Of a stretch of DNA of 39,281 bases, positions 1-8,392 are shown piece after piece. The stretch covers positions 1 through 39,281 of the forward strand of contig QEVL01000022.1 in assembly GCA_003577305.1 (NCBI GenBank), in the 5' to 3' direction. The DNA is from Burkholderiales bacterium. Lineage in GTDB: Bacteria; Pseudomonadota; Gammaproteobacteria; Burkholderiales; Burkholderiaceae_E. The position numbers and the translations under genes are program-made. Position 1 is the first letter of the stretch. Every line of letters starts with the position of its first letter. The notes under the pieces are model-generated. The model saw only the letters and a program-made list of their open reading frames with translations, was not told where the DNA came from and searched no databases.

Positions 1-350
1 CCGCTGCGAGTGCGCCGAGCACGCCGGGCACCGCAGCTCGCGGCGGCCTGGCCGCCGGCGCGCGCAGCACGCCGCGAGTCGATGCGACCTGGAGCGGCAA
101 CGTGCCGCCGCCCTACCCCGCCATGGCGCGCCGCACGGGCGAGCAGGGCGAAGTGAGGCTGGACGTGTACGTCGATGTCGACGGCAGGGTGACCGAAGTG
201 CGGTTGCGGCAATCCAGCGGTTCGACGCTGCTCGATCGCACCGCGATCGACACGGTCAGGAAATGGCGCTTCAAGCCGGCCACGGTCGACGGCCAGCCTG
301 TGGCGGAGTGGTATCACGACTGGCGATGGGTCTTCCGACTCGAAGGGTGA
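1..350 (+). CDS. tonB: Energy transducer TonB, C-terminal part (5' end outside window)
   Basis: The frame is open from base 3 to the stop at 348-350, and the start lies upstream of the window. TonB spans the periplasm and passes proton-motive energy from ExbB-ExbD to outer-membrane receptors. An Ala/Gly/Pro-rich stretch is followed by the TonB C-terminal fold: a PPPYPAMARR entry, a GEVRLDVYVDVDGRV strand pair, SSGSTLLDRTAI and VRKWRFKPA, ending shortly after. That is the order expected for the TonB_C domain. exbB begins 11 bases after the stop and exbD follows, so this is a tonB-exbB-exbD operon. Its nearest likely client is the BtuB receptor encoded at 6100-7992. Confidence 0.9.
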   Translation, partial: AASAPSTPGTAARGGLAAGARSTPRVDATWSGNVPPPYPAMARRTGEQGEVRLDVYVDVDGRVTEVRLRQSSGSTLLDRTAIDTVRKWRFKPATVDGQPVAEWYHDWRWVFRLEG

Positions 351-361
351 GGGAACGCGCG

Positions 362-1102
362 ATGCACGATCAGCAACTCGGCTTGATGCACTTCTGGGAG
401 TCCGGCGACGTCGTGACCCACACGGTCGCCTGGCTGCTGCTGGCGATGTCGATCGTCAGCTGGTACTTCATCCTGTCCAAGGCGTGGAGCGCGTGGCGCC
501 TGCGCCGCGGCGCACGCGCGGCGCTCGAGCAGTTCTGGAGCGCCCGGTCGATGGAAGAAGCGGTGGCCACGCTCGAGCGCGCCGACGCCGAACGCGTCTT
601 CCTGCCGCTGGTGCAGAGCGCGCGCGCCGCGGCCGCAATGCAGCCCGACAGCTCGCTCGCCGCGTCGATCGACCGCGACGAGCTGGTCACCCGCGCGATG
701 CGCGGCGAGATCACGCAGGCGTCGGCACGGCTGGAAACCGGCCTGGCGTTCCTCGCCTCGGTGGGCAGCACCGCGCCTTTCGTGGGGCTGTTCGGCACCG
801 TCTGGGGCATCTACCACGCACTGCTCGCGATCGCCTCGAGCGGCCAGGTGATGATCGACAAGGTCGCCGGCCCCGTCGGCGAGGCGCTGATCATGACCGC
901 GGCCGGCCTGGCGGTGGCGATCCCTGCGGTGCTCGCCTACAACGCGTTCGTGCGCGTGAACCGCATCGTCCTCGCCGAGCTCGACGGCTTCGCGCACGAC
1001 GTGCTCGCACTGGTGATCACAGGGCGCAGGCTGAAGGAACACGAAGGCGACGCGCTGCGCGGCGCGGTCGCGCCGCTGGCGGCCAGCCAGATCGTGCGCT
1101 GA
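362..1102 (+). CDS. exbB: ExbB, MotA/TolQ/ExbB proton channel protein
   Basis: A protein of 246 residues from the ATG at 362, with a GAGGG ribosome site about ten bases upstream. An in-frame start at 263 would overlap tonB and is rejected. ExbB is the inner-membrane scaffold that uses proton flow to energise TonB. A first membrane segment lies near residues 15-35 (VAWLLLAMSIVSWYFIL), followed by a cytoplasmic loop. Two further segments contain the family pattern: GSTAPFVGLFGTVWGI and GEALIMTAAGLAVAIPAVLAYN. It lies between tonB and exbD. TolQ is a relative, but the tonB and exbD neighbours favour ExbB. Confidence 0.93.
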   Translation: MHDQQLGLMHFWESGDVVTHTVAWLLLAMSIVSWYFILSKAWSAWRLRRGARAALEQFWSARSMEEAVATLERADAERVFLPLVQSARAAAAMQPDSSLAASIDRDELVTRAMRGEITQASARLETGLAFLASVGSTAPFVGLFGTVWGIYHALLAIASSGQVMIDKVAGPVGEALIMTAAGLAVAIPAVLAYNAFVRVNRIVLAELDGFAHDVLALVITGRRLKEHEGDALRGAVAPLAASQIVR

Positions 1103-1133
1103 AGCGCCGCAACCACGACGGGAGACCCGAACG

Positions 1134-1574
1134 ATGGCATTCGGCGGACTCGATCCAGGCAGCCACCCCCAGCCGATGGCCGAGATCAACACGACGCCGC
1201 TGGTCGACGTCATGCTGGTGCTGCTCGTCATCTTCATCATCACCGCGCCGCTGCTCACGCACGCGCTGCGCATCGACCTGCCGGTCGCCGCAGCGCCAGC
1301 CGCGGCCGAGAAGCCCGAGACGGTCACGCTGTCGATCGACGCGGCCGGCGCACTGTACTGGAACGACGAGCCGGTGCCCGGCATCGAGGCGCTGGGCGAG
1401 CGCCTGCAGCGGGCGGCGGCGCGCCAGCCACAGCCCGAGCTGCACCTGCGCGCCGATCGCGACACGCGCTACCAGCGCATCGCCGAAGTGATGGCCAGCG
1501 CGCAGCAGGTGGGCATCGCGAAACTGGGTTTCGTCACCGACCCGCGCGACCGCGATCGCGACGCCGGCCGGTAG
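1134..1574 (+). CDS. exbD: ExbD, biopolymer transport protein
   Basis: A protein of 146 residues that partners ExbB in the TonB energising complex. It has the ExbD/TolR layout: a short cytoplasmic N-terminus with MAEINTTPLVDVMLVLLVIF, in which the Asp in the single membrane helix is the proton-carrying residue of the family. A periplasmic domain follows (VTLSIDAAGALYWNDEPV and LHLRADRDTRYQRIAEVM). It starts 31 bases after exbB and completes the operon. The final 20 bases before the convergent tldE-like gene hold a palindrome. Confidence 0.93.
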   Translation: MAFGGLDPGSHPQPMAEINTTPLVDVMLVLLVIFIITAPLLTHALRIDLPVAAAPAAAEKPETVTLSIDAAGALYWNDEPVPGIEALGERLQRAAARQPQPELHLRADRDTRYQRIAEVMASAQQVGIAKLGFVTDPRDRDRDAGR

Positions 1575-1585
1575 CGCTGGCTCGA

Positions 1586-1608
1586 GCTTCACGCTCAGAG
1601 CGTGAAGC
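1586..1608. terminator. Perfect 23-base palindrome between convergent exbD and tldE-like gene
   Basis: Eleven-base arms (GCTTCACGCTC and its complement) surround one central base. The stop codon of the tldE-like gene (1595-1597, minus strand) lies inside the palindrome. It sits 12 bases after the exbD stop, so it could end transcription in both directions. There is no U-rich tail on either side, which keeps the call tentative. Confidence 0.45.
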
Positions 1609-2932
1609 GCAACGCGCCGACCAGTGCGGCGGGCGCGCGGATGCCGCCCGGTTCGCGCCCGTTCCAGGTGTCGCCGGCCGGAATCGGCTCGGCCGAGTCG
1701 GTCAGCGCAAGCAACTGCTCGCCGAGCACACGATACAGGCTGTCGTCGAAGCGCATCGGCTCGATCGGCGCGACCGGCTCGCCATCCTCGACCCACAGCG
1801 TGGCGAAGCGGGTCATGCCGGTGGCGCGACAGGCCTCGCGATCGGAGTAGTTCAGGTACCAGAGATCGGCGATCGACACGCCGGTGCCCAGCGCAGCCAG
1901 CGCCTGCGCCGCCGGCAACTCGCCGGGTGCCACGCAGGCAGCGAGCGGCCGTTCGTCTTCGTCGGCGCCGTTGCCCTCGACACCGAACTCGCGCGCACTG
2001 CGCGGCGAAACCAGCCGCCGCACCGGGCATCCCGCCTCGAGCAGCGCGATGCGCGCCGGGCGCTCGAAGCCGTCGTCCTGGAAGCGCGGCACACCGAAAG
2101 CGTCGGCATCCTCGACGAGCGTGAAACCGGCAGCGAAGCGGGCCTCGCCGCGCGCCGCGCGCGCCAGCGGCGACTGGCCGCTGCGCCAGGCACGCTCGGA
2201 GAAACCGTCCCAGCCGAGCAGCGCGACCAGTTCCGCCAGCGCCTGGGGCGCGAGCAGCACGCGGTAGTCGCCCGGGGCGAGCCGGCGCGCCGGACGCTGC
2301 AGGATTCGTGCGCGCTCGCGCGCGGCGCGAATCGCGGCCTGCAGCGACGCCGCGTCCCAGTGCCCGGAGAACCAGCAGTCCTTGACCGCGCGATCGCCGC
2401 CTGCCTGAACCGAGAAATCGAAACTCGACGACATCGTCTGGTGGTAGTGGCGATGACCGAGGCTGCTGGCGAGCGCGCGCACCATCGGGCCGCCGGCAAA
2501 GAGCCCGACCAGGTCGGCGTTGCCGGCCGCGCCGAGAATCGCGTCGATCGCCGCTGCGGGCCCGGGAGCGTCGCCGTCGTCGACGCGCTCGCTTCGCCCG
2601 GGCACCGGCTGCCAGCAGGCCCACGGATCGGCCGGCAGCTGCGCAATGGCGGCACGCAGCTCGGCGAGCGCGCCACCGAGCACCGCATCGATCCGTTCGC
2701 GCTCGCCCAGCGTGCAGACCATGCGCGCCTGCCGCCCGGCATCGAGCAGCCGCAGCCCGACGGTGACGCGCTCGACCGTGCCGGCCTGACGCACCCGCGC
2801 GCGATTCACCCGCAGGAAGTCGCTGCGCTCGCCGCGCAGCGTGCCGAACAGGATCTCGCCGCGCGCCGGCGCCGACCCAACGAACTGCGCCAGCGAAGCG
2901 AACTGCGCGGCGAACAGCGCATCGGCGGTCAT
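1595..2932 (-). CDS. TldE/PmbA-like subunit of a TldD/TldE peptidase pair
   Basis: A protein of 445 residues from the ATG at 2932; the open frame extends further upstream without supporting signals. TldD and TldE form a heterodimeric metalloprotease that clips peptides, known from microcin B17 maturation and CcdA degradation. This protein lacks the HExxxH zinc motif, as expected of the non-catalytic TldE/PmbA partner. It has the family's C-terminal features: GTGVSIADLWYLNYSDREACRATGMTRF followed by a conserved end region with GGIRAPA. It lies 37 bases downstream of the tldD-like gene on the same strand, so the two are probably co-expressed. Its low similarity to textbook PmbA suggests a paralogue rather than the housekeeping copy. 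Confidence 0.8.
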   Translation of the reverse strand: MTADALFAAQFASLAQFVGSAPARGEILFGTLRGERSDFLRVNRARVRQAGTVERVTVGLRLLDAGRQARMVCTLGERERIDAVLGGALAELRAAIAQLPADPWACWQPVPGRSERVDDGDAPGPAAAIDAILGAAGNADLVGLFAGGPMVRALASSLGHRHYHQTMSSSFDFSVQAGGDRAVKDCWFSGHWDAASLQAAIRAARERARILQRPARRLAPGDYRVLLAPQALAELVALLGWDGFSERAWRSGQSPLARAARGEARFAAGFTLVEDADAFGVPRFQDDGFERPARIALLEAGCPVRRLVSPRSAREFGVEGNGADEDERPLAACVAPGELPAAQALAALGTGVSIADLWYLNYSDREACRATGMTRFATLWVEDGEPVAPIEPMRFDDSLYRVLGEQLLALTDSAEPIPAGDTWNGREPGGIRAPAALVGALRFTL

Positions 2933-2969
2933 GCCCGGCCCCGCGGCGCGCCGCGCGAATCGAGGCGCC

Positions 2970-4427
2970 TCACGATTCGCCCCCGAACACCTCGACCGAG
3001 CGGAACAGGCACGCGGGCGAAGCGTGGCCGACACGCACGATCTGGCCGGGTTCGCCCTTGCCGCAGTACGGCGTGCCGAGCACCTGCATCGTGCTGCGGT
3101 CGCCCACCGCCGCCAGGTTGCGCCAGAAGGTGGCCGAGATGCCGCGGTAATTCGGGTTACGCACCAGCGGGCCGAGCCGGCCGTCGTCGATCAGGCGTGC
3201 CCACTCGCATCCGAACTGGAACTTGTTGCGCGAATCGTCGATCGACCACGACGCGTTGGTCTGCATCCAGATGCCGCGCTCGACCGACGCGATCATCGAG
3301 TCGAGCGTCGCGTCGCCCGGTTCGAGGTTCAGGTTGGCCATCCGGTCGATCGGCGGGCGATACCAGCCGCTCGCGCGCGAACAGGCCACGCCCTCGATCG
3401 GCCAGCCGAGCGCGCGGGCACGCGCCTGCGACAGCGCCCCGCCCAGCGCGCGCAGCAGGATGCCGCCTTCGATCAGCCGTCGGGGCTGCGCGGCGGCGCC
3501 GTCGTCGTCGACCGCATAGCTGGCGAATTCTCCCGGCACGCCGGGATCGAAGCTCACGTTGAGCAGCGGCGAGCCATAGCGATAGCTGCCGAACATCTCC
3601 GGCACGACGAAGCTCGTGCCGGCGAAATTGCGCTCGTCGCCGAGAATGCGATCGAGCTCGAGCGGATGCCCGATCGACTCGTGGATCTGCAGCATCATCT
3701 GGTCGGGCGAGAGCAGCAGGTCGCGCGCACCGTCGGGGCAGTTCGGCGCGCCGAGCAGCTGCAGTGCCTCGTCGGCCACGCGCGCGCCCCCGCTCACGAT
3801 GCCCGAGTCGCGCAGCACCGACCCTCCGCCTTGCCGGCAAAAGCCGTTGTATTGCCCGCCGAGCGTGCGGGTCTGCGAGCGGCCCGCATCGACCGCCGTT
3901 GCTTCCAGGTTGGGAACGACGAAACGGAACGACTGGCGTGCGGCGAGCGCGCCGTCGATCCACAGTTGCTCGCTCGTGGAAGTGGTGCGCAGGCTCGCCG
4001 ACCAGTGACGCACCCGCGCATCGCGCGTCATCGCCGCAGCCTCGGCGCGCAGCAGATCGATCAGCTCGGCGCGCCCCGGCAGCGGATCGTCGGGCGGCTC
4101 ACGGCTCGAAGGCGCTTGCGGCCGCGGCCATGGCGCGTCGGCCAGGCCCAGGCCGCGGCCGCGCGCGGCGCGTGCCCACTCGAGGGCCCGATCGGCCGCC
4201 GCCCGCAGGCCGCGCGGCGCCAGGTCCGCGGTCGCGCAATAGCCGATCTCGCCGTCGAGCCAGACCGAGACCATCGCACCCCGATCGATCGCGAGCCGCG
4301 CCGGCTGCACGACGCCGCGCGTGACGGCCAGCGTCTCGTGACGCTCCTCGATCACTCGCAGCGACACGCGCGCGCCACGTTGCGCGACGCGCGGAAACGC
4401 ACTCTCGTCCGGCAAGCCCGGGAACAC
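2970..4427 (-). CDS. TldD-like zinc metalloprotease subunit
   Basis: About 485 residues if the GTG at 4427 is the start; GTG 4448 is an alternative and there is no in-frame ATG nearby. The length matches TldD (about 480). The zinc motif HESIGH (HExxxH) is at about residues 249-254, and the Cys in TPYCGKGEPGQ at about 455 fits the third metal ligand known in TldD. Its Gly-rich surroundings (LGGQYNGFCRQGGG) are also typical. The gene begins some 30 bases after the ParA-like gene and is followed by the tldE-like gene. That makes an adjacent catalytic/non-catalytic pair; substrates cannot be inferred. Confidence 0.82.
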   Translation of the reverse strand: MFPGLPDESAFPRVAQRGARVSLRVIEERHETLAVTRGVVQPARLAIDRGAMVSVWLDGEIGYCATADLAPRGLRAAADRALEWARAARGRGLGLADAPWPRPQAPSSREPPDDPLPGRAELIDLLRAEAAAMTRDARVRHWSASLRTTSTSEQLWIDGALAARQSFRFVVPNLEATAVDAGRSQTRTLGGQYNGFCRQGGGSVLRDSGIVSGGARVADEALQLLGAPNCPDGARDLLLSPDQMMLQIHESIGHPLELDRILGDERNFAGTSFVVPEMFGSYRYGSPLLNVSFDPGVPGEFASYAVDDDGAAAQPRRLIEGGILLRALGGALSQARARALGWPIEGVACSRASGWYRPPIDRMANLNLEPGDATLDSMIASVERGIWMQTNASWSIDDSRNKFQFGCEWARLIDDGRLGPLVRNPNYRGISATFWRNLAAVGDRSTMQVLGTPYCGKGEPGQIVRVGHASPACLFRSVEVFGGES

Positions 4428-4459
4428 GCCTGCCGTGCGGCCCTGCACGCCTCGGGTTG

Positions 4460-5092
4460 CTACGCAGCCGGCTTGTCGAGCCACTCGACCAGCGGCCCCC
4501 AGGTGGCGCGATCGCGATCGACGCCCTGCGCAGACACGTCGAACACGGTGAGACCGTGAGCGGCCAGGTGCACGTAGTTCTGCGTGTCGCGAACATAGCC
4601 CGCTACCGGCAGGCCGAGCCCGCCGACGAAGCGCGCCAGCTGCTCGGCAGCGCGAGTGCGCGTGTCGACGCGCATGCCGACGATGCCGACGGTTTCGCGA
4701 AAGCGCCGCGTGCTGTCGAACAGTGCCTCCAGCTCCTCGAGGAACCGGGCCGTGGCGAGCACGTCGAACATCGAAGGCTGCAGCGGCACGACGATGCGAT
4801 TGGCCACGCGCGCCACCTGCGCGAGCCGCTTGCCCTCGATCTGCGCCGGTGTGTCGAGCACGACGTGAGTGACCCCGCGCGGCGGCCGGGCGACCTCGCC
4901 GTTCATCTCCCAGCTTTCGATCGATCGCGCGTCCGCGGGCCGCAGGTTCAGCCATTGACGCGCCGACTGCTGCCGATCGAAGTCGCCGAGCATCGTGCGC
5001 TTGCCGCTTGCGGCGTAGTAGCCGGCGAGGTTGGTCGCGAGAGTGGTCTTTCCGACTCCTCCCTTCGGATTCACGACAGCTACGACAGGCAT
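4460..5092 (-). CDS. ParA/MinD-family ATPase without a ParB partner
   Basis: A protein of 210 residues starting at ATG 5092, preceded by a strong GGAGGT site six bases away. It is a deviant Walker A ATPase: PKGGVGKTT at residues 9-17 contains the signature lysine, followed by LGDFDRQQSARQW (residues 35-47) and VVLDTPAQ as the Walker B-like strand. ParA-type proteins position plasmids, chromosomes or large protein complexes on nucleoid or membrane surfaces. No ParB-like gene or centromere repeat is visible beside it. It is sandwiched between btuF (57 bases upstream) and tldD, all on one strand. Its cargo is unknown. Confidence 0.88.
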   Translation of the reverse strand: MPVVAVVNPKGGVGKTTLATNLAGYYAASGKRTMLGDFDRQQSARQWLNLRPADARSIESWEMNGEVARPPRGVTHVVLDTPAQIEGKRLAQVARVANRIVVPLQPSMFDVLATARFLEELEALFDSTRRFRETVGIVGMRVDTRTRAAEQLARFVGGLGLPVAGYVRDTQNYVHLAAHGLTVFDVSAQGVDRDRATWGPLVEWLDKPAA

Positions 5093-5149
5093 GCAGCGAC
5101 CTCCGCGATTGAGTTGTGCCTGTTGCGATGGTAACAAAAACCGATCGCG

Positions 5150-6100
5150 TCACGACGGGTTTCGTGCGGCATCGATCGCGGTGCACATGCGTTCGAGCGC
5201 ATCGAGCACGCGCGGACCCGGCCGTTCCATCGTCGCGGCATCCAGCGCGACGAAGCGCGCCGGGCCTTGCGGTGCAAGCAGGCCGCGCTCGCGCCAGAAG
5301 CGTTCGGCGCGCGCGCCGTCGGTAGCCAGCACCATCTCGGGGCGAGCCGCGAGCACCGCCTCGGGGTCCACTTGCGGCGCTGCAGGCACGGTGCCCGACA
5401 ACACGCTGCGCGCGCCGCAGGCGCGCACCGCTTCCGCGATCACGCCCTGGTCGCCGATGCCGATCAGCGGCGACGACCAGACCTGCACGAAGACCCGAAC
5501 CGGACGACGGCCGGCATGGCGTGAGCGGATCGCGGCGAGCCGCGCGCGAAATGCGCGCGCCGCGCGGAGTGCCGCCGCCGGGTCGTCGGACAGCACCGCG
5601 AAACGCGCGAGCGTCGCGCCGACCTCGTCGAGCGTGTGCGGCTCGGACACGAAAACCGCGAGACCCAGTCGCTCGAGTCGCGCGATCAGCGCGCGCGGGG
5701 CACCCGGCCCCCAGATCACGACCAGGTCGGGGGCCAGCGCGAGCAGTTGCTCGACATCGGGTCGCGGGTACGCGGCCACGCGCGGCAAGGCACGCACCTG
5801 CGGCGGGAAATCGCTGTCGCGATCGACCGCCACAACTTTGCGGCCTGCTCCGATCGCAAACAGCAGCTCGGTAGCGTGCGGCGCCAGCGAGACGATGCGC
5901 GTCGGCGCCGCCGGCAGCGCGACGACGCGCCCGCGGTCGTCCTCGAGCTGCAGCAGCGAAGTCGGCGAAGACGACGACGGCGCCGGCGAAGACGGCGCGA
6001 CCGCGCGCGGCCGGCCGATGCCGGCCGCCGCCACCACTACCGCCACCGCCGTCGCGGCCAGCAGCCCGACGAAAGCGCGCCGGCGTGCCGACGCGTGCAT
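5150..6100 (-). CDS. btuF: BtuF-like periplasmic cobalamin-binding protein
   Basis: A protein of 316 residues. It begins with a signal or anchor sequence (residues about 8-27) and a Ser/Pro-rich linker. The helical-backbone binding fold follows: DDRGRVVALPAAPTRIVSLAPHATELLFAIGAG, then an ALAPDLVVIWG segment. There is no lipobox cysteine. Its ATG (6100) overlaps the btuB stop as TGATG, so translation is probably coupled and the gene falls under the same cobalamin riboswitch. That context makes B12 the likely ligand rather than haem or a siderophore. The inner-membrane partners BtuC and BtuD are not in the window. Confidence 0.85.
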   Translation of the reverse strand: MHASARRRAFVGLLAATAVAVVVAAAGIGRPRAVAPSSPAPSSSSPTSLLQLEDDRGRVVALPAAPTRIVSLAPHATELLFAIGAGRKVVAVDRDSDFPPQVRALPRVAAYPRPDVEQLLALAPDLVVIWGPGAPRALIARLERLGLAVFVSEPHTLDEVGATLARFAVLSDDPAAALRAARAFRARLAAIRSRHAGRRPVRVFVQVWSSPLIGIGDQGVIAEAVRACGARSVLSGTVPAAPQVDPEAVLAARPEMVLATDGARAERFWRERGLLAPQGPARFVALDAATMERPGPRVLDALERMCTAIDAARNPS

Positions 6101-7992
6101 CACCGCGCCGCGTAGCGCACGCCCACGAACAGCGAACGCGGTGGCGAGCGGTAGCCGGCAACCGTCTCGTAATCGCGGTTGCCGAGGTTGCCTGCGCGCG
6201 CGAAGAGCTCCCAGTCGCGCGCGAGCCGGTATGCGCCCCAGGCGTCGACGAAGACGTAGCCGTGCATGCGCTGGCCGAGCGTGTCGACGCGGCGCGCCTG
6301 CGCGATCGCCTCGGCGCCGAAGCGCCACGGCCCGTGCCGGCGCTCGACGCCCGCGACGCCGTAACGCGGCGCCCGGCGCGCGAGCTCGGCCTCGGTGCGC
6401 GCGCCGCCGACCGGATCGACCCTCACGCCCTCGGTGCGTTGCACGGTCGCGCTCGCGCGCAAGGTCCAGCCCCCCAGCGCATGCCGCGCATCGACCGTGA
6501 GTCCGCGCACGCGCGCCTCGGCGAGGTTGCGCGGCGTGTACATCGAGTCGAGCTCGATGGCATCGTCGATGCGGCTGGCGAACGCAGTCACCCGCAGCGA
6601 ACTCGCTCCCGCGCTGTACTCGAGCGCCGCCTCGGCCCCGCGCGACTTCTCGGGCTTCAGCGCCGGATTGCCGTACGGCGGCAGGTAATACAGGTCGTCG
6701 AAGGTCGGCGCCCGGAATGCGGTGCCGTAGCTTGCGCGCACGAGCCAGCGCGGATCGAGGCGCCAACCCCAGGCGAGCGCGCCGGTGGTCTCGGAGCCGA
6801 CCGATCCGATCCGGTCGCGCCGCAGCGTCGCGCGCACCGTGTGCTCGCCCCATTCGCGCTCGTAGCCGCCGAACACCGAGTTCGTCGTCCGGCTCTCGTG
6901 CGCGTAGACCGGAAAGCCGCCGCCGGTGACCCCCTTGCCGTCGATGCGCTGCCCGAGCCGCTCGAGGCCGAACTGCACGCGACCGCCCCAGGCGTCGATG
7001 CGATTGTCCCAGGCGATCGTGCGCGACTCGGTGCGCGGCGCGAAAGCGAAGGCCGGCAGGTCGTAGTCGATCGACGTGTTGCCCAGGCGAAGCTCGCTGC
7101 GCCATCCGGCGATCGGCTGCGCGCGCGCGTAGGCGGTGATCGAGCGGGTGCGGAACTCCTGCACCGATTGCGCGTCGCTCGGACACGCGAAGGGCGTGCA
7201 GCCGAAGTCGATCTCGGCACGCCCCCGATTCGACATCAGGTTCGCGCCGATCTCCACGTCGTTGGCGAGCCGATGCGACAGCGACGCGGTGAGCGAGGCC
7301 TGCCGCTGCCCGTCGCGATCGGGCTGGAAGTCGGGGCTCGACGGACGCGTGGCATTGAAGCCCGAACTGCGCTCGATGCCGGCCGAGAGCGAAACGCTCG
7401 TGCCCGACTGCACGCCGCGAAAGCCCGCCTGCGCGCGGGCGGTTCCGCGCGAACCGGCTCCCACCGAGGCGTACGGCCACCACCCGGGCGCATCGCCCTT
7501 GCGCGTGAAGATCTGCACGACGCCGCCGATCGCACCCGACCCGTACAGCGACGACATCGGCCCGCGCACGATCTCGATGCGCTCGATCGCCTCCAGCGGC
7601 AGGTACTCCGGCATCCCGCCACCGTTCAACGGGTTCTCGATGCGCACGCCGTCGACGAGGACGAGCGTCTGCGCGTTCCTGGTGCCGCGCAGGAACAGCC
7701 CCGAGACGGTGCCGATGCCGCCGGTCTGCGAGATCTCGACGCCGCCCGCGCTTCGCAGCAGCTCGGGCAGGCTCGAGACGCCGGCATCGCTGATCGCCTG
7801 GGCGTCGATCACGGTGACGTCGGCGAGCGCACGATCGATCGTGGTCTCGGTTCGCGCGGCGGTGACCACCACGGGGTTCATCGACTGGGAATACGCGCTG
7901 CAGCAGAACAGGCCGGCAGCCAGTGCGCTCGCGCACCGGGTGGTGACCGCGAACGCGTGCGCGGCCACCGGGCGAGTGGAAAGAAGGGACAT
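6100..7992 (-). CDS. btuB: BtuB, TonB-dependent cobalamin receptor
   Basis: A protein of 630 residues from ATG 7992, with AGGAG five bases upstream. The open frame continues into the riboswitch, so longer starts are rejected. A signal peptide ends near CSAYSQS. It is followed by a TonB box-like NPVVVTAAR and the plug domain (DVTVIDAQAISDAG, LVLVDGVRIENP, ERIEIVRGPMSSLYGSGAIGG). A barrel rich in alternating strands ends with an aromatic/basic terminus. The plug signatures are those of BtuB-type receptors. The upstream cobalamin riboswitch and the downstream btuF support B12 as substrate. Energy would come from TonB-ExbB-ExbD encoded at 1-1574. Confidence 0.92.
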   Translation of the reverse strand: MSLLSTRPVAAHAFAVTTRCASALAAGLFCCSAYSQSMNPVVVTAARTETTIDRALADVTVIDAQAISDAGVSSLPELLRSAGGVEISQTGGIGTVSGLFLRGTRNAQTLVLVDGVRIENPLNGGGMPEYLPLEAIERIEIVRGPMSSLYGSGAIGGVVQIFTRKGDAPGWWPYASVGAGSRGTARAQAGFRGVQSGTSVSLSAGIERSSGFNATRPSSPDFQPDRDGQRQASLTASLSHRLANDVEIGANLMSNRGRAEIDFGCTPFACPSDAQSVQEFRTRSITAYARAQPIAGWRSELRLGNTSIDYDLPAFAFAPRTESRTIAWDNRIDAWGGRVQFGLERLGQRIDGKGVTGGGFPVYAHESRTTNSVFGGYEREWGEHTVRATLRRDRIGSVGSETTGALAWGWRLDPRWLVRASYGTAFRAPTFDDLYYLPPYGNPALKPEKSRGAEAALEYSAGASSLRVTAFASRIDDAIELDSMYTPRNLAEARVRGLTVDARHALGGWTLRASATVQRTEGVRVDPVGGARTEAELARRAPRYGVAGVERRHGPWRFGAEAIAQARRVDTLGQRMHGYVFVDAWGAYRLARDWELFARAGNLGNRDYETVAGYRSPPRSLFVGVRYAAR

Positions 7993-8073
7993 GGGGACTC
8001 CTGTACGCCTTGCCCACCGCAAGGCGCCGGTTCTCGTCAATGGATCGACGGCGCAAGGCCGCGACCCCCCCTT

Positions 8074-8302
8074 CCGGCCGGTATCCGGGCTTGCAGCGTC
8101 GGCGGACCTCGCGGTGCGGGGCCGGACCGGGCGCGCACTGCCTTCCCGAACCGGCGCGCACGAGGCGACGCGAGGTTCAGTGGCGATGGGTGCGCGACCG
8201 TTCGCGCGAAGGCGAACGCCGCTGCTTACCGTTGCGGGGGCAGCACAGGTTGGCGACGGCCCCTGGGGCAGCGCTCCCTGTTTCCCGTTTAACCGCACGC
8301 CG
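8074..8302 (-). promoter_or_regulatory. Cobalamin (B12) riboswitch upstream of btuB
   Basis: Read on the minus strand, this leader has the landmark segments of the AdoCbl/B12 element in the right order. They are a GGGAAACAGGG entry near 8280, GCTGCCCCCGCAACGGTAAGC at 8244-8224, and the B12 box GCCACTG at 8184-8178. GGGAAGGC follows near 8147, and then AAGCCCGGATACCGGCC at about 8092-8076. Binding of cobalamin normally lowers expression of the downstream import genes. Here these are btuB and, by coupling, btuF. The edges are approximate. Confidence 0.93.
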
Positions 8303-8334
8303 GAATGCAGCGCACGGCACCGGAAGCGACCGCG

Positions 8335-8362
8335 ATTATATGCCTGCCACGCGAAGCGCAAA
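8335..8362 (-). promoter_or_regulatory. Promoter of the btuB riboswitch transcript
   Basis: On the minus strand a perfect TATAAT occupies 8340-8335. A weak TTTGCG/TTGCGC -35 lies 15-16 bases upstream. Transcription would begin about 25 bases before the first riboswitch helix. The spacing is slightly short. Confidence 0.55.
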
Positions 8363-8392
8363 CGCCCCGGGCGCGATCGCGTCGAGCGCGGG

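Noticed and set aside
5150..8161. Minus-strand frame of 1003 codons across btuB and btuF
   Set aside because: Only the btuF part is real. The upstream portion is the wrong frame of btuB and the riboswitch.
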